From Paralichthys olivaceus (lineage: Eukaryota; Chordata; Actinopteri; Pleuronectiformes; Paralichthyidae), in assembly GCF_024713975.1 (NCBI RefSeq), contig NC_091098.1, forward strand, positions 24,730,816-24,794,815: 64,000 nt of DNA. The letters run 5' to 3'. The stretch's first letter is position 1; the number at the start of each line of letters is the position of its first letter. Below are positions 47,001 to 58,213 of the stretch, in pieces. Below the pieces are notes generated by a model. It did not search any database. It was given only the letters and a program-made list of their open reading frames with translations, and had not been told where the DNA came from. Position numbers and translations under genes: made by a program.

Positions 47001-47696
47001 TAGCCTGAAGTGTGCCGCTAACTTGCTGGAGTAAGTAGAGCGAAAGAGAATTCTTCAAGCAGTCGACAGGAAGAGAGAGTCTGCTCTGAGGTTTCATTCA
47101 TTTCACAAAGACGTGAGAAAAGTGAATCACTGTACGGGCAGCGCTGTGGCACTGAACCACATTTCCTGCTTTGACAAACACTTTTCTTAAACTTGCACGG
47201 TTGCAAGTTTCCATGAAAACCATGTCTCCACTGTCTGACATACTGTACCTGCGCTTCAGCCTGAGGTCACAGAGTCAGATTGTTATTTCCTTGATAAGGT
47301 TAAGTCATTCATTTCTTTTTATTATGTCCGGTAGCGCTCAACTGATATGTTTTGGTTGTTGTAGTTACATTTTTTATCATTTCAGTATTTTTGACATGTT
47401 TTTGCTTTGCACCTTCCCAGACAATGGCGACAGTTCAAAAACCTAAAACACTCTGAAGTGTTCGTTCTGTTTTTCAGCATGTACCTAAATACCTGTTACG
47501 AGCGTCGAGGCGTGCAGACAGAACCGATCAGGTGACTCCACCTGATGGCAGCGATGGCAGCAGCTCTTCAGCCGGTGAGTTTTCAACCGTCAGTTCACGT
47601 CCTCACTGATTCTGTCGTGGTTTTAAACATGATGGAGTTTTTTTTTTGTGTGTGTGTTTCACAGAATCAAATTCACAGACAAGACAAAGGGTTTAA
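44047..47696 (+). CDS. Small RING-PHD protein, PHRF1-like
   Basis: Seven coding exons: 44047-44163, 44696-44779, 44880-45007, 45215-45306, 45520-45707, 47478-47574 and 47665-47696, giving 245 residues. A C3HC3D RING uses C7, C10, C25, H27, C30, C33, C44 and D47 (NTCPVDR), the type seen in PHRF1 and Topors. A C4HC3 PHD finger follows with C89, C92, C104, C107, H112, C115, C130 and C133, including CGRSDR and GYHMNCL. The order, spacing and the following acidic and TSSRLRP segments match the N-terminus of PHRF1. The very long PHRF1 tail and its C-terminal Pol II CTD-binding region are missing; here the protein ends in a Ser/basic tail. A ubiquitin ligase with a histone-reading finger is inferred. 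The donors of exons 2 (GTGATC) and 5 (GTCAGT) are weak. The 1.77-kb intron 45708-47477 shows nothing else except a possible extra exon at 45845-45893. Confidence 0.82.
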
Positions 47697-47903
47697 CTTG
47701 AGCTCCTGACAGCAACAAGCTGAGCTCTGGAGTGACCTCAAGGTGGCAGCATTGTGTTGAGCACAGACGCAACTATACAACCTCGAGAAGAAACTGAACC
47801 TGCAGCTGCTTTTTTTTTCTGTCGTTTTCAATTGTTTCACATCTGTGAAATGTTTTTATTCTCTTTAAAAGAAAATGTGTTATTTTGAACTTTGTTCGTT
47901 GTA

Positions 47904-47909
47904 AATAAA
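47904..47909 (+). terminator. AATAAA poly(A) signal of the RING-PHD gene
   Basis: The hexamer lies about 210 bp after the stop, followed by GT-rich sequence. Confidence 0.75.
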
Positions 47910-48148
47910 ACCAATGAAAAGACCCAAACCAACAATGTGTGTCTTAAAATCTGGTGACGTCCAAAACTTAATTGTGAAACAAGTGATTTATCTGTTGCAG
48001 TTTGTAGAATCAGTGTTCATGGTGGTTTTTGGTGCCGTACGTTGACCAGGAAAAGATCTGAGGCAGCTCAGATTATCAAAGACTCCAGACTTCAAACAGG
48101 ATTCAGCTCCTGTGAGCGTCGGCAGGATTCCCTCATCCCGCCTCCTGC

Positions 48149-48161
48149 GTCGCCTAGCAAC
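48149..48161. promoter_or_regulatory. X-box-like palindromic motif without an assigned gene
   Basis: GTCGCCTAGCAAC fits the RFX X-box half-sites GTNRCC and RGYAAC with almost no spacer. It sits in a GC-richer 48.1-48.3 kb patch. No gene starting here was recognised on either strand. Confidence 0.35.
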
Positions 48162-49384
48162 GCCAGCCTCAGTGATTTCTCAGGATGTCGTGCGGCTGAA
48201 ACACGAGAGGAAGCTGCTCCAGCCTCACACTCACACACACACACTCAGATCTGCCGCCTCTCATCCTTTAATCCTCCGCAAACAAACATTGTGCAACAAC
48301 AACAATAATGCGATGTCATGAAATCACTGCACCAAGATATCACTCAGCTTATTAACCTGGAGCCAGAACATGTGCTCGGACTTCACCTCAGAGGTTCCTG
48401 ATATTAAAGTAAAGTCATTAGAGCTCATGTGTTCCCCCTCTCTGTTGATATGTGTGTTTGTGTTGTGATTCAGTGGGCGGGGACGTGACAAGCCTCCAGC
48501 TCATCTTGTCCTACTTCCCCCCCCCCCCCCAAACAACGTGCACAGAAAAACAAACGTTCACCTCTTCCGGCCTGACGTTTGTTGGACTGAACAAAATGTC
48601 CACACGCACATTTCCCAACATGTCAAAGACGCTTCGTGTGACATCAGCGTCTGTAATTATTTGTCTGAAGCTGTCTGCTGCTCTGTGGTTTCACTTTAAC
48701 CCTGCACGACCCTGATCCCCCGTCGTCCTTGAACCTTCCTGTGAGGATTCAAGTTGCCTTTTTGGCTAAATGAATATTTGATGCTGTAGTCTGGCCGACG
48801 CAGTGAAACAGGCTTCCTGAGAAAGTACTTTTCTCTGACCCGCTGGTGACCCCCACCACTCGGGGGCTGGGGTCGTGTCAGTGGCTCCTGTGATGTGTTT
48901 TTCTGAGGAGCCCTGCAGTGGAAGAGGAGCTGGGCCTCCGGTGCTCAGGAGCTTTAGAGCCGGTGACTCCTGAAGTGATTAGACTCACTCTAACACGATT
49001 AACACACGACAGAGCTGAGGTCAAAACTTCTAATGACTCGTTAATCAACAGGGTCTGTTTATTAGAACGACGCGTTCGGGAAAAGTGGAAACGCTGAATG
49101 TCGGTAACGTGACAGTGACGTGACTCGAAACTAGAGATTTTAAAGATATTTGGGGAAATGTACTTATTCTCCATCTTGCCAAGAGTTGGATTAGAATATC
49201 AATTCCATCTGTACGTCTGAAAACGAAGCGATGGCCCGGAGGTGTAAGAGTGAAAAAGGGAAACAGTAAAAATACAAACCAGACTCGGAACACCTACAAA
49301 ATAAAGTTTGTTTTAATCTGTACAAACACCAACGTGTCCAGCACGTAGCTGCTTCTAAAACCACACCTCATTGAGTTTTCATGT

Positions 49385-49960
49385 CAGTTTTTTCAGGAGT
49401 CCCTGTGCTTTATTTTTGTGCAGATCCAGGATCAGTGCTGCAGCCAAATCGTGATCCGCAGAGAGTCTGTTTGTCCGTACACTGTGTCCCTGAAGATTGA
49501 AGAGGATAAAGGTCAGTGAGGTGACAGTGATGAGACTCGAGGGCAGTTTCCACAATCCTGCTGCACCTGAAATCAACGAGAGGACAAACAGAAGACAGAA
49601 GCCGTCCGGGACCTTTGCAGCTGCAGGAGGGCGGGACAGCAGATCCTCCCTGACCCCAAACATCTCACACAGACTCTTCAGCCGCTTCTCCATCCAAACC
49701 ATAAACCAGTAGGTTCAGAGACAGTTTCTACCCACAAGCCACCAGGCTACTGAACTGCTGACACTATTTTTTTGAACACAACGGCACCGACCACAAACAC
49801 ATGCACACAGAGTCAAAATTACTGTTTACATTTATCTTCTGCACGCATCCTGATTCGCTGCCTCCTCGATCCTAAAGTTTCATAACTATTTTCACGTCAC
49901 TGTTGTTAAATACGTCTTAACTCTGCACATTACATCTCTCCGCAACACAAAACAAAAATT
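49385..49960. mobile_element. LINE-like 3' end remnant
   Basis: On the plus strand the text CAGTTTCTACCCACAAGCCA and CCAGGCTACTGAACTGCTGA resembles the conserved 3' end of L2/Rex-type teleost LINEs (end of the ORF, '..RLLN..'). Nearby plus-strand translation gives short ORF2-like C-terminal text. No intact reverse transcriptase is present. The boundaries are approximate. Confidence 0.5.
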
Positions 49961-52059
49961 CAAATTGAAATTTAAAAGATTTGTTAAATGCAAGTACAAA
50001 AATGTTCTTAAATTCAAATAGAATTAGAAGATTGGTTCTCTCCAGCTCGTTATGCTGAACGTGAAGCTGCACGCAACAGCCGACTAACTTAGCTTAGCAC
50101 GGAGACAGGAAACACAGGGGAAGCAGCTAACTGCAAATAATCGTTTTATCTTTTTTTGTGTGGATTAAACAAACGAGATACAAAAATTACATCATGAGCT
50201 CCAGAGGTGCTTGCTGGCAGATTTTGCTGGATCCAAATTATTAGCTTTATATGTCAAACTATTAAAGATTTCTATTTGAATTCCTCAAAGCTCTGAAAGC
50301 AAAGACGCCATCGAACAAATTCTCCCTCAAACTGTCTCTGTTCTTCCATCCATCTTTAAAATACACTGGCACACACACACACACTGTGCATTTCCTCCGG
50401 TGCGAGCGCTGTGGTCCTGTTGCAATATTAAAATGAATTTAGAACAGATTTGGGAATACGTTTTGGAGTAAGTCAGTGAGAAGAACACGTGCATGCATAA
50501 TACACAACATCCAGCATCCACGCCTCGTTGGAGGAGGCCTCGTTCGCACCTGCAGTGGAAGGGAGATAACATTACAAGCTGTGTGCTCAGCAGCGCGACT
50601 CGCCGCTCTTCTCTCCGACAAACCAAAGAGGGAAGCAAAAGTAGGTCACCCTCCCGGAGACCCATACATCTCTCCCTGTGATTCCACGCCGCAGTGGTGC
50701 CTGTGTCTGCCGTGAGAGCTGATGGGAGCGAAAAACATGGGAGTCGACAGCTCCCTTCGGTGTGTGTTGTGCTGCACGGAGGCGGGGAGGCCTCGTCCCT
50801 GACCTGGGAGATGCCACAGTGTTGGAAACAGAAGCAGCAGGAGATGGATCAAGAGCAGTCGATGCTCTGATGTGATAGCGAGGCTGCATGTGCTGGAAAT
50901 CATCTTAGAGTGAATCTCAGTCATCGTATGATACTGACACCCTCTCTGACTGCCCTCACTGATTCTGAAGGAATCGTTTGATCAGCAAAAACATTTGAAA
51001 TCCATAAAATAACTGTTGACATCCCCAGAGCCACGGAGCCAGACTGCTAACATGTCGAAAACTAATTCAAGGCCAGATGAGCGTCTGATTCCCTGAAGTT
51101 CACTCGCTCAACACTGAATATGTTGGAGTTTGCTGACCGGCCTGATTCTGCAACATTGAAAAATGCATCCACACAAACATCTCAGAGGCAAACCTTCGCT
51201 TCCAATCTGCGAGAGCAAGGAGACGAATAACACATTTCCTGCGGTATTTGCTTCACATTTGTCAACTATGGCTGAATGTGGGCAGTGCAAGTTGTGAATT
51301 CAGCTGTGTGGTCTGAAGCATGAGCTGTCGTTTGTTTGAGGTTGTGGAAGTGGTTGTTGGATGAGCACTTGGATTGTGAGATAAATGATTTGGCTTCATG
51401 TGTGAGGAGCTGTCCTGTCAAACATCATCCAACATTTGGACTGCGGGTGAAGACCAAACCTTTCGTCCAGTGTCCCAGAAAATCAGAGAGATGAAATCTA
51501 ATTAAAATCTGAGTTACCGGTAGAATAAATCAGACTTCGTGCCGCTCCTGCTGCTGTAATGAAAATCACAAAGTTTGCCCTTAACTTCCTCCAGCAGTTT
51601 GCACTTTCAGCTCAGTCGATTGCTGACTCAGCAGCTTCGTTAAACGTGCTCGGTGCTTTGATCTCAGATCAGTGAGGGAACTGGGGATGAGGCAGAGAGG
51701 AAGAAGGGGAAGGAGGGATGGTGGAGGGAGTCAGAGAAAGTGTTGTTTTCATCCGCAGAGCAGAGGACGACCTTTAAGACACAAACACGAGGCCACAGCT
51801 GCGGTGCAACATCTGCTCTTAGTGCCTCAGACGGGATTTTATATTTTTAATGGACAGGTGAAGACTAATATATTCACTAATGACATTTAACTGACATTCA
51901 AGGAAGAAACAGTCGTGGCCTTGATGTCCGCTGTCTGTACCAGAATACCAAAACATTGTCCGTCGAGACGTATTCATCATCTGACAATAGACGATGGGCT
52001 CTGAGATCGAGCTTTGACCTTCACCTGAGGTTGGAGCTAAATGCTAACGACAGGACGCG

Positions 52060-52200
52060 AACACGCAACACTTTTTCTATCACGCAAACCATTCACACAC
52101 TTCAGGGGGGGTTCAGGGTCTCGTAATGCGTCCCGGAGGAGCTGGATATCGAACCACCGACCTTTAAGTTAGTGGACGAACTGCTGAACCATTTTACTGG
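52060..52200. mobile_element. SINE-like fragment
   Basis: ACCATTCACACACTTC is followed by GAGCTGGATATCGAACCACC and GACCTTTAAGTTAGTGG, resembling the teleost repeat tail also seen at 40.04-40.21 kb. Degraded. Confidence 0.4.
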
Positions 52201-53979
52201 TGTCTGAGTGTAGCTGCTGGCGATGAGTCCAATACTTCTACAGACTTTTGACCAAAACCAAAAATGATGACGCTATAGATGAAAAGTTTGTAACGAGTCA
52301 TTATGATTCATCCTCTGGGGACTTTATGTATATCAGTCAGGATCCATCAGGTGGATGTCGAGACACTGGACCAACAAATCGACACTTCCCATCGCGGTTC
52401 ATCTGCTAGCGTGGATAAAAAATAAGAAAGAAGTCTTTCCTGTGAGATTTCAGTGAATGACGGCTTCATTTACTCATCTCTGCTGAGAGCAGATGAGATC
52501 ATCTCCATTCACGGCCCGAGCTGCAGCCTTTCTAAAGCCGGGATCGGAAGGAACAATGGCGCTCTATGAAAACCTGCAGTGAAATCCCAAGCAGCCGCTC
52601 CTTCTCCAGCCTTTCCCGTTTCCTGTGAATTAATAATAGCCTTGCTGGGGAAATGGATGCACTTAAGATACCCTCATTTAACCGCTGCATGGGAAAGTAG
52701 GATGCTAGGGCAAACCTGGAAGGCGTTAAACGTGCAAAGGTTTCTTTCAAGTGTTTTCAAATCGTGCAATTAGTTTCAGTGATTCAGGCTTTTACGTTAA
52801 TTAGATTTCGCAGCTTGTTCAGCAGTTAAACATGATGATCCAACATAGAAAAGACACCAGAGTGTGTCAAAGGTGTGAACAGATGAATGTGACTGCAGGG
52901 AGCAGGGAGAGAGGGAGCTGAGGCTAATGTGGGCGGTGGTTTATTCATCGCTTGAGTTAATGCAGCAGAGGATGAAAATATCGTCTTCACATTTCTGCTT
53001 CTAAGAAAAACACGGAACGCAAAACAAACAAACAGAGACTTTTATTTTTTTTGATTTGCACAACACAGAGAGTGGACGTTTTATTTGTCATTAAGTTAAC
53101 ACAGGGTCGACACGACGATAGAACGTGAAGGACAAGCAGTGCAATTAGAGCAATACTTAATAAAACAAAGCAAACAGAGCCTAAAATAAAATAAGGCAAA
53201 TGCAAAACTGTAAAACGACTTACATTAGGTGATGTAAGTGTAAACTGTGTATACGTGAATATATATTAGAAGGTTGTGGACGTGACATAGTAAATATTGG
53301 GTTGTGATTATTGATGATTAAATATGATTAATCCAGTTATTTAGGCTCAAATGATAAAGAGTGAGTCTGTAACTTTCAGAGGTCATAGATTGTTGGTTTG
53401 AAATCTCACCCCCAGTCTTTATTTATTTATTTGCTCAAACTGAAACTGGAAAGTTTTAAAGTTTTTTTGCTGTTAAAGTATAAAAAGAGGAGAGAAGTCT
53501 CGCTGATGATGTCACTGAACAGAAAAATCAGGTCGAGTCCATTCAAATGAGTTGGAACGTGACGTCAGTGTTCTACGTAGTCATGCAGAGGGGTTGAGCT
53601 TATGCTGAGTTCAATCACAATCGGAAATATTTGAATAGTCGTGTTTTAAATGACGTGATGCAGCTGTAGAAAGAAGGGGAGGAAGATAGACACTTGTGTT
53701 TTATTCACACACGCATCTTCATCTTTTTTTAACCGTCCATCACGTTGTTCATCTTCTACTTAAACGCGCTTCACAAGTACATTTAAGTGGCCTGGAGGTG
53801 CGTGATCTCCTTGTTCACGAGCAGCCCCTGAACGCAGCGCAGGGCTCCGGCTCTGCGGACTCGCTCCGGAGCTTCAGACCCGGAGAGAGTGAGACAGCGA
53901 GCGGCCGCAGCAGGAGCAGCAGCAGCACCCGGAGCCAGGCTCTCTGTATCGGATACTAACCCCTGACTCTACCCGGGAC

Positions 53980-53997
53980 ATGAGCCCCGCGTTTTAA
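53980..53997 (+). other. Short uORF in the acap3 5'UTR
   Basis: ATG-AGC-CCC-GCG-TTT-TAA ends 45 bp before the main ATG. It could dampen translation; inferred only. Confidence 0.4.
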
Positions 53998-54042
53998 CCG
54001 CGTTGGAGAAAAAAAACACAAAAAAAAAACCCCGGTGAGAAA

Positions 54043-54089
54043 ATGACGGTGGACTTTGAAGACTGCATCAAAGACTCTCCTCGGTTTAG
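54043..54089 (+). CDS. acap3: ACAP-family ArfGAP, first coding exon (partial gene)
   Basis: The exon encodes MTVDFEDCIKDSPRFR up to a GTAAG donor at 54090, with two bases of the next codon left over. This is the characteristic start of ACAP2/ACAP3, the beginning of the BAR domain. ACAP proteins (BAR-PH-ArfGAP-ankyrin) are GTPase-activating proteins for Arf6 at endosomes and plasma membrane. The 16 residues alone cannot separate ACAP2 from ACAP3; adjacency to ints11 and cptp, as on human 1p36.33, favours ACAP3. The exon is preceded by a GC-rich 5'UTR from about 53800. The rest of the gene lies beyond the right edge. Confidence 0.8.
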
Positions 54090-54253
54090 GTAAGAAGGAG
54101 GAGAACTCGGTTTCCCGGTGTTCCCGGTGAACTGTTGAACGCACCTCCTGCTGCTTTTACTCACTTTCTGCAGGTTGCATGAAAACGTTGCTCTGAAATG
54201 TGGTGGGTGCAGGATCACAGCCACAGTTTGGACCCATGCACCACAGTGAGGAT

Positions 54254-54289
54254 GATGAGGGTGATGATGATGATGATGATGATGATGAA
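54254..54289 (+). repeat. (GAT)n trinucleotide repeat
   Basis: About 11 units just downstream of the acap3 first exon. Confidence 0.9.
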
Positions 54290-54584
54290 GGAGCAGTGCA
54301 GCCTCACGAGCTGTCACATGTGACGTTTCTTCATCGACAGTTTTTGTCTCATGAGCATCAGTTCAGTTTGGCAGCCACGTGTTGTTCAGGAGATTTAGAC
54401 TAATTCAATGAATACGACCATCGATTTACAAACTGCGATTATATTTTAAAGTTAAAGAGCAGAAATGATTCGATTTAACCTGAACCTGACTGTACTGCAT
54501 ATTCATACCCTGCTCATATTGCTGTATGTACCACAAATGTATATATGTACACAGCAGTTATGCGTGTATAAGTAAAATCAAAGT

Positions 54585-54945
54585 GCAAGTTTTGAGATAG
54601 TGAAATTGCTCATCCCAAAATTGTACTTAAGTACAATATAGTATGATATGAGATACTGTGATATATATATATACAGTATAAATATAATAACTACTAACTA
54701 CTACTGTATAATTACTTCATATAACTTCTCAGGGATTGTTGGTTGGATAAGATAAGGTACTAAGTCAGTGGAGAAAATGAGCAGATAATAATACTTTGGT
54801 ATATTTATATGATACTGTGACACTCACATGGCATTATTTGTCTGCATCGAGTACTTTTACTTTTAGTGTAGTATTTCTAACAGTGTATTATCAGTACTGT
54901 TTCTTCAGTAAAAGGATCTGAATACTTCCTCCACCTCTGGCTGCC
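54585..54945. repeat. Teleost interspersed repeat (TACTT/AAGTA type)
   Basis: It ends with GAGTACTTTTACTTTTAGTG and AAAGGATCTGAATACTTCCT, features of a common teleost inverted-repeat element. The boundaries are approximate. Confidence 0.5.
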
Positions 54946-57339
54946 TGTAATAATAATACGTCCTATAAGAGGAAATAGAGGGAATGGGTGATTTACTGTC
55001 ATGTTTTATTGCAGGACGTTTAGATTTCCAGTTCAAAATAAGGGTTACTACTAATCATTATTCTCACCATCAATGAATCATCTGGTTCACGAGACGTCGG
55101 AGAAAAGTGGATTTGAAAACGCTTGTAAGCTAAAGATCGTCTGTTAACCCGAGACAGAGAGAAACAGCAAATATGACTAAAAGGCTGAATCAGTCCATGA
55201 TTAAGACTCGACAGATGATTGTTTCAGCTGCAGTTCAAACGGCGTCTGTGATCACTGGATCAGAGCAAACTGAAGGTTTCCTCTCAGAGGCTGAGCTGAA
55301 GCGTCTGACCGCCGCACACCCGAGGTTACACAAACACGCCAAGAATTTTCTACACCCACATCTGAACGTGGTTCCTCCGCTCCCGGAGAGTCGAGTGCCC
55401 GTGAGGCCGTGAGGTGAGACTGAGCCGGCGTCCGGTTACACTCACAGAGCTGCGAGATCCTGAAGCTAAACCAACAATTAAACAATCACAATACAGACGA
55501 CTGCGTTTGAAGTAAAAGTCGAACATTTCACTAAAGTTTAATGGTAAAATGTCAAAGAAAACACAAAGTACACTTTATACGAACACAAGTGAATTTATCA
55601 CAGACTGCAGAGACAAGCGTAGAGAAGATCATTAACTCTCTTTTCATTTTAGTTCTATGTTTAACTATGCTTTGTATGTTTCACGCTGCAGTAACATCTG
55701 CCCACGTGTGTTCATCCATCCATTATACCACTTATCTTTTAATCAGCAGTTTTCAGAAATAAACTCTGGAAAACGTCTGGAAATTTTGATCGGGACGCTT
55801 TTCCGGGAAAGTTTTCCATAAGAGGAATGCAGCAGGTCAGACAGTTTCAAAATAAGAGGAACGTTTCCGAACCGTTCGGGTGAGGGGCGGCGGCCGGGTG
55901 GAACACGCGGGAGGCAGCTCGTGAAGCGTGATGCTGCTGAAATCACGTTTTTCTTTAACTCACAACAAATCACAGAATTCCCTCAAATCTCTCGGACATC
56001 TTCTATGTTTATGGCTCCTCCTCTTCACCTGGAGATATTTGTGTTCTTCCGGTTTTACCGCTCGCTCGCTGTGAACGTGTCAGTGTACACGGAGAAAACC
56101 CTCACAGAGAGAGAACAAGGCCTCGAACCAAGAACCTTCTTCTTCTTGCTTTGAGGTGATGATGATACCATTGTATTAAAGCCCAGTACCTGAGAAGACA
56201 CTGCACCGTACAGCGTTCCCTGAGATCTCTGAGAATCAAAGTCTCCCAGTCTGAGCAGCTAAATGTCACATCTCTCAGGCTGCAGCATGTTGAAGAGTCA
56301 CCTGCCTCATTATGTTTTTATTGACGTGGATAAAGTCGTCTCTCATCTGACTGGAGCTGTGAAGGCAGACTTGCCTCCCTCCCTCTCTCCCTCTCTCCCT
56401 CCCTCCATGTACCCCTGTAGAAAGATGTTCCTATTTGCTGGAGTCCTTGTGAGCTTTTCTTCCAGTTTATGTTCTGGGTCTCTTATCTGCTGCCCAGGAT
56501 GTTTAAACGATGAGAAGAGACGTGTTCCTCGTAGCCACCGAGGCCTGTAACAGTGTTTTCAGAGAACATCCAAATGCCTCCTCTGTGCAGCTAAAAGCGG
56601 CGCTGCAGCATGAGGTGTTATGTAACAACCCTGGAGGTGGAGGACTGGAAGGAAGCAGCGGTTTGAGAATCCAAGCTTTTCACATGAGGACTGGCACGAC
56701 GTACAGATGTAAAATCACGCCGCGAATCAGTTCCGCACAGTTTCCCGTCCCGTGTTCTTCAGCTCGAGCTCTGGCGGGGAACAAACCTGCAGACGATGAA
56801 TCTCTTCCCCCCCCGACAACGTGACAAATATCCCGTCCGGTCCAGAGCCTGAAGATCTGTCCAGCAAACTGTTTGTGTTTCGTCTCCAGTCTCCATGGAT
56901 ACTCCAGATGTGAGATCGCAACCAGTGATGCTCCCCACATCTGTTTTGAGAAAGTGGTCTGTAATGAATACAAGGCCGCAGGAGCTCGTGTGTTTGTGTT
57001 TGCTCCGGCACAACATTGGCAACACGCGACGTTTGAGCTGTTTTCTCCCCACTGACATGTTAATTTGAGGCCACGCTCACATTCTGTTAGAGGATAATGT
57101 ACGAGGGACGTCACCCGCAGCCGGAAACTTCTGCTGCAGCTAAACGATCGTTTTCATTCATTGTGGCCGTTACTTCTACCGTCTATTGTTCGGCGTATAA
57201 ATCGTTAGGAAGCGTCTCAGCGCTCAGGCGACGCACTCGTCGTCTGTTGCGGCTCGTTAACGTCTCGCTCTGAAGACCCTCGGCTGTTCGGGGACGGGTC
57301 CCTTTCGCATCGTCATTTCCCAGAATCCATGTTGGCTTT

Positions 57340-57560
57340 TTTTTTGTCCAGGCAACAGTTCAGTCCTCAAACATATTCAGTCGCCATGAGCTGGGACGGA
57401 TCTTTCTGCACTTGACTCATTATTTCCAAGAAATCCATGACAACATTAAACAATGTCATATATTGTCCCAGCAACAGTCGGGTCTTCAAAAATATTCAGT
57501 TTTCTGTGATAGAGCCAAAAAGAGCATCAGAGTAAGGGTTAAGTGAATATTTTTGCATTT
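57340..57560. repeat. Two degraded copies of a teleost repeat
   Basis: GTCCAGGCAACAGTTCAGTC with CAAACATATTCAGTCGCC, and GTCCCAGCAACAGTCGGGTC with AAAAATATTCAGTTTTCTGT, repeat the same text about 120 bp apart. Confidence 0.5.
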
Positions 57561-57731
57561 GAAGACGTTATAAGAAACATTCTTTTATTTATAGATCTAT
57601 GTTTTCATCGTTCTTATATGTGCAAATTTATTTATCAAAGAAATAACCTTCAGATAATAATGATTAAATCATTAATTCAACACATTTAAATCATTAATTC
57701 AACACATTTGACAAAATTAAGCTGTTACTGG

Positions 57732-57735
<4 letters not shown>

Positions 57736-57771
<36 letters not shown>
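57736..57771 (+). repeat. (TA)n microsatellite
   Basis: Uninterrupted TA dinucleotide run. Confidence 0.95.
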
Positions 57772-57774
<3 letters not shown>

Positions 57775-58169
57775 TTATATTTTATATTTTGTATCGACCT
57801 AATGATGATATGTTGATTTACTTTCCACCAAAACATTTGATCTTGTCGAACAACATCCGTTACAGGTGACGACAGCTTCATTAAATCTTTGTAATACAGA
57901 CAGAGGCGTTGATTGATATTTAAACTTAACCAAAGTGCTTTAATAAACCTGACTCAGACACACAACCAAACTATGTTTTAAACTTCATCATACATTCTTA
58001 ACTCCGCTCCTCCATGAATGGCTCCAGTATCTCCGTGAGCTTTTTGCCACGACGATCCTTTCCCGCGTCCCAACAGTCCTCCAGCAGAATATGACTATTG
58101 TCCAGTGAGCGTCTTGTTTCCGCTGAGGGACAGACTCTTCTCTCTGCGTCTAAATGTCCCAGGGCACGG

Positions 58170-58170
<1 letters not shown>

Positions 58171-58211
<41 letters not shown>
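58171..58211 (+). repeat. 41-base poly-C run
   Basis: Pure cytosine on the plus strand. Length is unreliable in sequencing. Confidence 0.95.

Positions 58212-58213
<2 letters not shown>

Larger units (their letters stand above)
47910..53979. other. Intergenic region between the RING-PHD gene and acap3
   Basis: No convincing coding exon was found. It contains an X-box-like motif (48149-48161), a poly-C run (about 48519-48531), a LINE-like 3' remnant (about 49385-49960), a SINE-like fragment (52060-52200) and a candidate noncoding element at 52500-52810. In human, PUSL1 lies between ACAP3 and INTS11; I saw no PUSL1-like reading frame here. The GC-rich stretch from about 53800 is the acap3 promoter/5'UTR. 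Confidence 0.55.

Noticed and set aside
48042..48308. Open frame around the X-box-like site
   Set aside because: Low-complexity HTHTHT end, no homology recognised; not called as a gene.
50327..50924. Several overlapping frames on both strands
   Set aside because: No protein family resemblance and no consistent splice structure; treated as noncoding.
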